Source: Streptomyces sp. NBRC 110028 (GTDB lineage Bacteria > Actinomycetota > Actinomycetes > Streptomycetales > Streptomycetaceae). From it: 64,000 nucleotides of DNA. The notes beneath the pieces are model-generated. The model made no database searches, was not told the origin of the DNA, and saw only the letters and a program-made list of their open reading frames with translations. Shown here piece by piece: positions 61,893-64,000 of the stretch. Position 1 is the stretch's first letter. Each line of letters starts with the position of its first letter. Both the position numbers and the translations under genes were made by a program. The stretch covers positions 223,570 to 287,569 of the forward strand of contig NZ_BBUZ01000023.1 of the NCBI RefSeq assembly GCF_001417735.1, written 5' to 3'.

Positions 61893-63188
61893 CTAGCCTG
61901 CTCCGGTTCCCGATGTGCCGGGGACCGGCAGTGGCGCACGGTGTTCCACGGCCACCTCGTCGAACCTTCTGCGCATGTACGACAGATCCTCCAGCAACCC
62001 GGCGGAGGTGACCGGGCGCGCCCGCTGTGAGGTGGCGATCCGCCCGATCGGCAGCGCCCCGGTCCGCTCCCACAGCAGCCTGCCGTCATCGCCGATGCGA
62101 CCGCGGGTCTCGCCCCGGTTGTCCGGGTGCAGGCAGTACGGAATGTCGAGGTAGCCCGCGCGGAAGGCGCGCAGCAGGGCCTCCCCGATGTCCGGGTGGA
62201 GGTTCAGCACCGCCTCGGTGAGGGCGGCGGCCTCGCGGTAGGTCTGGGTGTCGGTCCCGGGGTCGGGCGCCCGGCCGGTGCGGGCGGCCGCCCGGTCCGC
62301 GTACTCCAGCGCGGCCACGTTCTCCTCGATGGTCGGGATGCGCCGGGATTCGGCCACGGTCTTGACGATCAGCCGCTCGGCCCCGCTCGCCACCGCCAGT
62401 TCGGCCGCCTGCCCCAGCAGGCGGTAGGCGCCGTGCTCGGTCGTCGGGTACAGCCCCATGTACGCGTACACCACCACGTGCCAGTCGTCGGTGGGCAGCA
62501 GTTCGCCGCACAGCCGTCGCAGCGCCGCCACCGCCTCCCGGTCCTGCCCGGGGTGGGTCTGCTGGGCGTAGCTCACGGACACGCTGCGCACCCCGTGCCG
62601 GATGAAGAACAGGGCCTCCAGCACGCTGATGGCGATCAGCTGGCTGGGCGGGCACAGCTGGCCCAGCATGCAGCCGCCGAAGGTCTCCAGATGCGGTTCC
62701 ACGCCGCGCTCGCGCAGCCCCGCGAACACCTCGCAGCTCTCCCGCCAGTTCCGTACGGACTCGGCCAGCGGGGTGCGTCCGTAGGGCAGGCAGTACGACA
62801 CCGGCCCGCCCTCGCTGGCGCCCAGCCCCAGCCGGGTCAGCGTCCGGAAGATGTCGGCCGGGGCGGCGGAGCCGTGCCGCACCTGGACCGGGAAGCCGGG
62901 GCCGCTCGCCGCCGAGAGGACCCAGCGGGTGACGCGCTCCTCATGGCTGACGATGGGGTAGCCGTTGAGGTCCTGGCCGTCGCGCAGCGCCCGTTCGACC
63001 GCCCGGAGGTGGCCGACCCGGGTGTGGGCGTCGAGCGTGATGGTGCCCACGGTGAACGCGTCGGCGGCCCGGGTGGCCGCCAGGCCCTCCCGCATCCGGC
63101 GCGGGTCGCCGAAGCCCATGCGCGGCTGCACCACCAGGCGGCCGTCTCCCCCGTGGGCGCGCACGAACGCGCCGAACCCCTCGCTCAT
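61893..63188 (-). CDS. Glutamate mutase large (epsilon) subunit, B12-dependent
   Basis: 431 residues from ATG 63188, which overlaps the small-subunit stop (ATGA). With the small subunit it converts L-glutamate to (2S,3S)-3-methylaspartate. The substrate-binding block SEGGPVSYCLPYGR has Glu126, Tyr132 and Tyr136 with the same spacing as Glu171/Tyr177/Tyr181 of the clostridial enzyme. Arg57 (DAHTRVGHLRAV) and Arg104 (PVQVRHGSA) fit two of its three substrate-clamping Arg. A further conserved run is FGGCMLGQLCPPSQLIAISVLE. It is about 50 residues shorter than the fermentative enzyme. In Streptomyces such pairs occur in antibiotic clusters. Confidence 0.92.
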   Translation of the reverse strand: MSEGFGAFVRAHGGDGRLVVQPRMGFGDPRRMREGLAATRAADAFTVGTITLDAHTRVGHLRAVERALRDGQDLNGYPIVSHEERVTRWVLSAASGPGFPVQVRHGSAAPADIFRTLTRLGLGASEGGPVSYCLPYGRTPLAESVRNWRESCEVFAGLRERGVEPHLETFGGCMLGQLCPPSQLIAISVLEALFFIRHGVRSVSVSYAQQTHPGQDREAVAALRRLCGELLPTDDWHVVVYAYMGLYPTTEHGAYRLLGQAAELAVASGAERLIVKTVAESRRIPTIEENVAALEYADRAAARTGRAPDPGTDTQTYREAAALTEAVLNLHPDIGEALLRAFRAGYLDIPYCLHPDNRGETRGRIGDDGRLLWERTGALPIGRIATSQRARPVTSAGLLEDLSYMRRRFDEVAVEHRAPLPVPGTSGTGAG

Positions 63189-63676
63189 CGGGCCGGGGCC
63201 CGGCCCGCGAGGGCGGGCGGGCCCGCCCGGAGGGCGTGGACGAAGCCGCGCAGGGCGGCGGCGGGGTCGGCTCCGTCGTCGAAGACCGCGTCGTAGCCCG
63301 CCGCCATCAGCTCGGCGGCCCGTTCGCTGTCCTCGCCCCCGGTGACGCCCAGCTTCCCGCCGATGACCACGGGGGTGGTGGCGAGCGGGCCGGCGGCGCG
63401 CAGCCGCCGGATGACCCGCAGGCCGTCCTGGTGACCGTGGCCGTTGACGCTGCTGATCACGACCATCTCGGGCCGCACCGCGCGGCACTCCTCCGTGAGG
63501 ACGTCGTCGGGGACGCAGGGGCCGAGGTTGACCACGCGGTAGCCCAGCTCCTCGATCAGCAGTTGCAGGAACACCAGGTTCCAGGTGTGCGCGTCCGAGG
63601 CCATCGAGGTCACGACGACGGTCCGGGCCGCATGGTCCGGCGCCCGGCCCCCGGTCGTCTCCGGCGCCCCGCTCAT
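63185..63676 (-). CDS. Glutamate mutase small (sigma) subunit, cobalamin-binding
   Basis: 163 residues from ATG 63676, overlapping the decarboxylase stop by ATGA; an ATG 18 bases upstream is possible. Flavodoxin-like B12 domain: TSMASDAHTWNLVFL contains Asp28 and axial-ligand His30, but the Gly of DxHxxG is replaced by Asn33. Later motifs are ISSVNGHG and VIGGKLGV, as in GlmS. The N-terminal 15 residues are a polar extension. It binds base-off adenosylcobalamin between itself and the epsilon subunit. The missing Gly is an unusual variant. Confidence 0.88.
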   Translation of the reverse strand: MSGAPETTGGRAPDHAARTVVVTSMASDAHTWNLVFLQLLIEELGYRVVNLGPCVPDDVLTEECRAVRPEMVVISSVNGHGHQDGLRVIRRLRAAGPLATTPVVIGGKLGVTGGEDSERAAELMAAGYDAVFDDGADPAAALRGFVHALRAGPPALAGRAPAR

Positions 63677-64000
63677 CGGCCCTGCCCCGCGCATCGGCCT
63701 TCCAGGGGCAGCGGGGAGCGGATGTGCTCGATGCGTGAGACCGACAGGACCCGACCGCCGCGGACCACGGCCTCGGCGGGCGCGGGGCGGCCGAGGAACA
63801 TCAGCAGGCTGGCGGTGGGCCCGTAGGCGCCGGTGTGGGGGATGGCGACGACGTCACCCTCCCCCAGCTCCGGCAGCTCGACCTCGCGGGCCAGCAGGTC
63901 ACCGGGGGTGCACAGCGGCCCGGCCAGGGTGCCCTTGCCGGTCACCTCTCCGGCCCCCTCGACGCGTACCGACACCGGCAGGATCCGGCCGAGCCCGGAC
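63673..64000 (-). CDS. PLP-dependent type III decarboxylase, C-terminal part only
   Basis: The frame is open to the window edge, so the N-terminal barrel is outside. The visible 108 residues are the C-terminal beta domain: GPLCTPGDLLAREVELPELGEGDVVAIPHTGAYGPTASLLMFLGRPAPAEAVVRGG. The catalytic Cys and Asp of CTPGD and the PLP-contacting Tyr of GAYGP mark the diaminopimelate/ornithine decarboxylase fold. It is the first known gene of the coupled operon with the glutamate mutase subunits. This set matches the logic of the vicenistatin pathway (glutamate to 3-methylaspartate to 3-aminoisobutyrate unit). The exact substrate is inferred. Confidence 0.85.
   Translation of the reverse strand, partial: SGLGRILPVSVRVEGAGEVTGKGTLAGPLCTPGDLLAREVELPELGEGDVVAIPHTGAYGPTASLLMFLGRPAPAEAVVRGGRVLSVSRIEHIRSPLPLEGRCAGQGR

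Overview
This window is high-GC actinobacterial DNA. The third-position G/C bias, GTG and TTG starts, and rare TTA codons fit it. The gene content and order closely match the pfkA-to-atp region of Streptomyces as I remember it from S. coelicolor (roughly SCO5426 down to SCO5365). No rRNA, tRNA, CRISPR array or intact transposase gene was seen.

Layout. 0-7.1 kb: a partial membrane-anchored protein ending in a tandem repeat, then central carbon genes (pfkA, and divergently pta-ackA-pyk). 7.2-10.4 kb: a tightly packed three-gene operon on the minus strand: an EACC1-type small protein, a caspase-fold protease with TPRs, and a protein with duplicated Clp_N domains and a degenerate AAA+ module. It looks like an insertion in the conserved backbone. 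10.6-14.8 kb: a secreted/membrane trio (DUF6230, DUF6114, a Ser/Pro-rich exported protein) and a thioredoxin-TPR co-chaperone. 14.9-22.3 kb: a TetR gene, two abutting MITE-like elements, isobutyryl-CoA mutase large subunit, DUF3817 and MarR genes, three tandem AIM24 genes and an AbsC-like MarR gene. 22.3-27.2 kb: a RapA1/RapA2-like two-component pair, MeaB, a thiolase and methylmalonyl-CoA epimerase. 27.5-32.8 kb: the polar-growth coiled-coil proteins Scy and FilP, separated by another MITE-like element. 32.9-46 kb: two ABC transporters, an F420-type oxidoreductase, NucS mismatch endonuclease, a large STAND-like membrane ATPase, a STAS protein, 3-hydroxybutyryl-CoA dehydrogenase and a PduO-type cobalamin adenosyltransferase. 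46-49.2 kb: an accessory island with two zinc-ribbon proteins, a TTA-containing XRE-TPR regulator and a PCD/DCoH-like protein. 49.2-61.8 kb: a NarL-type two-component system, DUF2550, the complete minus-strand F1Fo ATP synthase operon (atpI-B-E-F-H-A-G-D-C) and a WecA/MraY-type transferase. 61.9-64 kb: a translationally coupled operon of a PLP decarboxylase (partial) and the two subunits of a B12-dependent glutamate mutase, unlike the expected backbone.

How the genes work together. A cobalamin and short-chain acyl-CoA theme recurs: IcmA, MeaB, epimerase, thiolase, hydroxybutyryl-CoA dehydrogenase, cobalamin adenosyltransferase and glutamate mutase. TTA codons, read by the bldA tRNA in Streptomyces, occur in at least four genes: the left-edge membrane protein, the caspase, the F420-type oxidoreductase and the XRE regulator. 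This suggests the accessory genes are timed to development. The most interesting candidate system is the EACC1-caspase-pseudoClp operon; next is the glutamate mutase/decarboxylase operon at the right edge, probably part of a specialised-metabolite cluster that continues outside the window.
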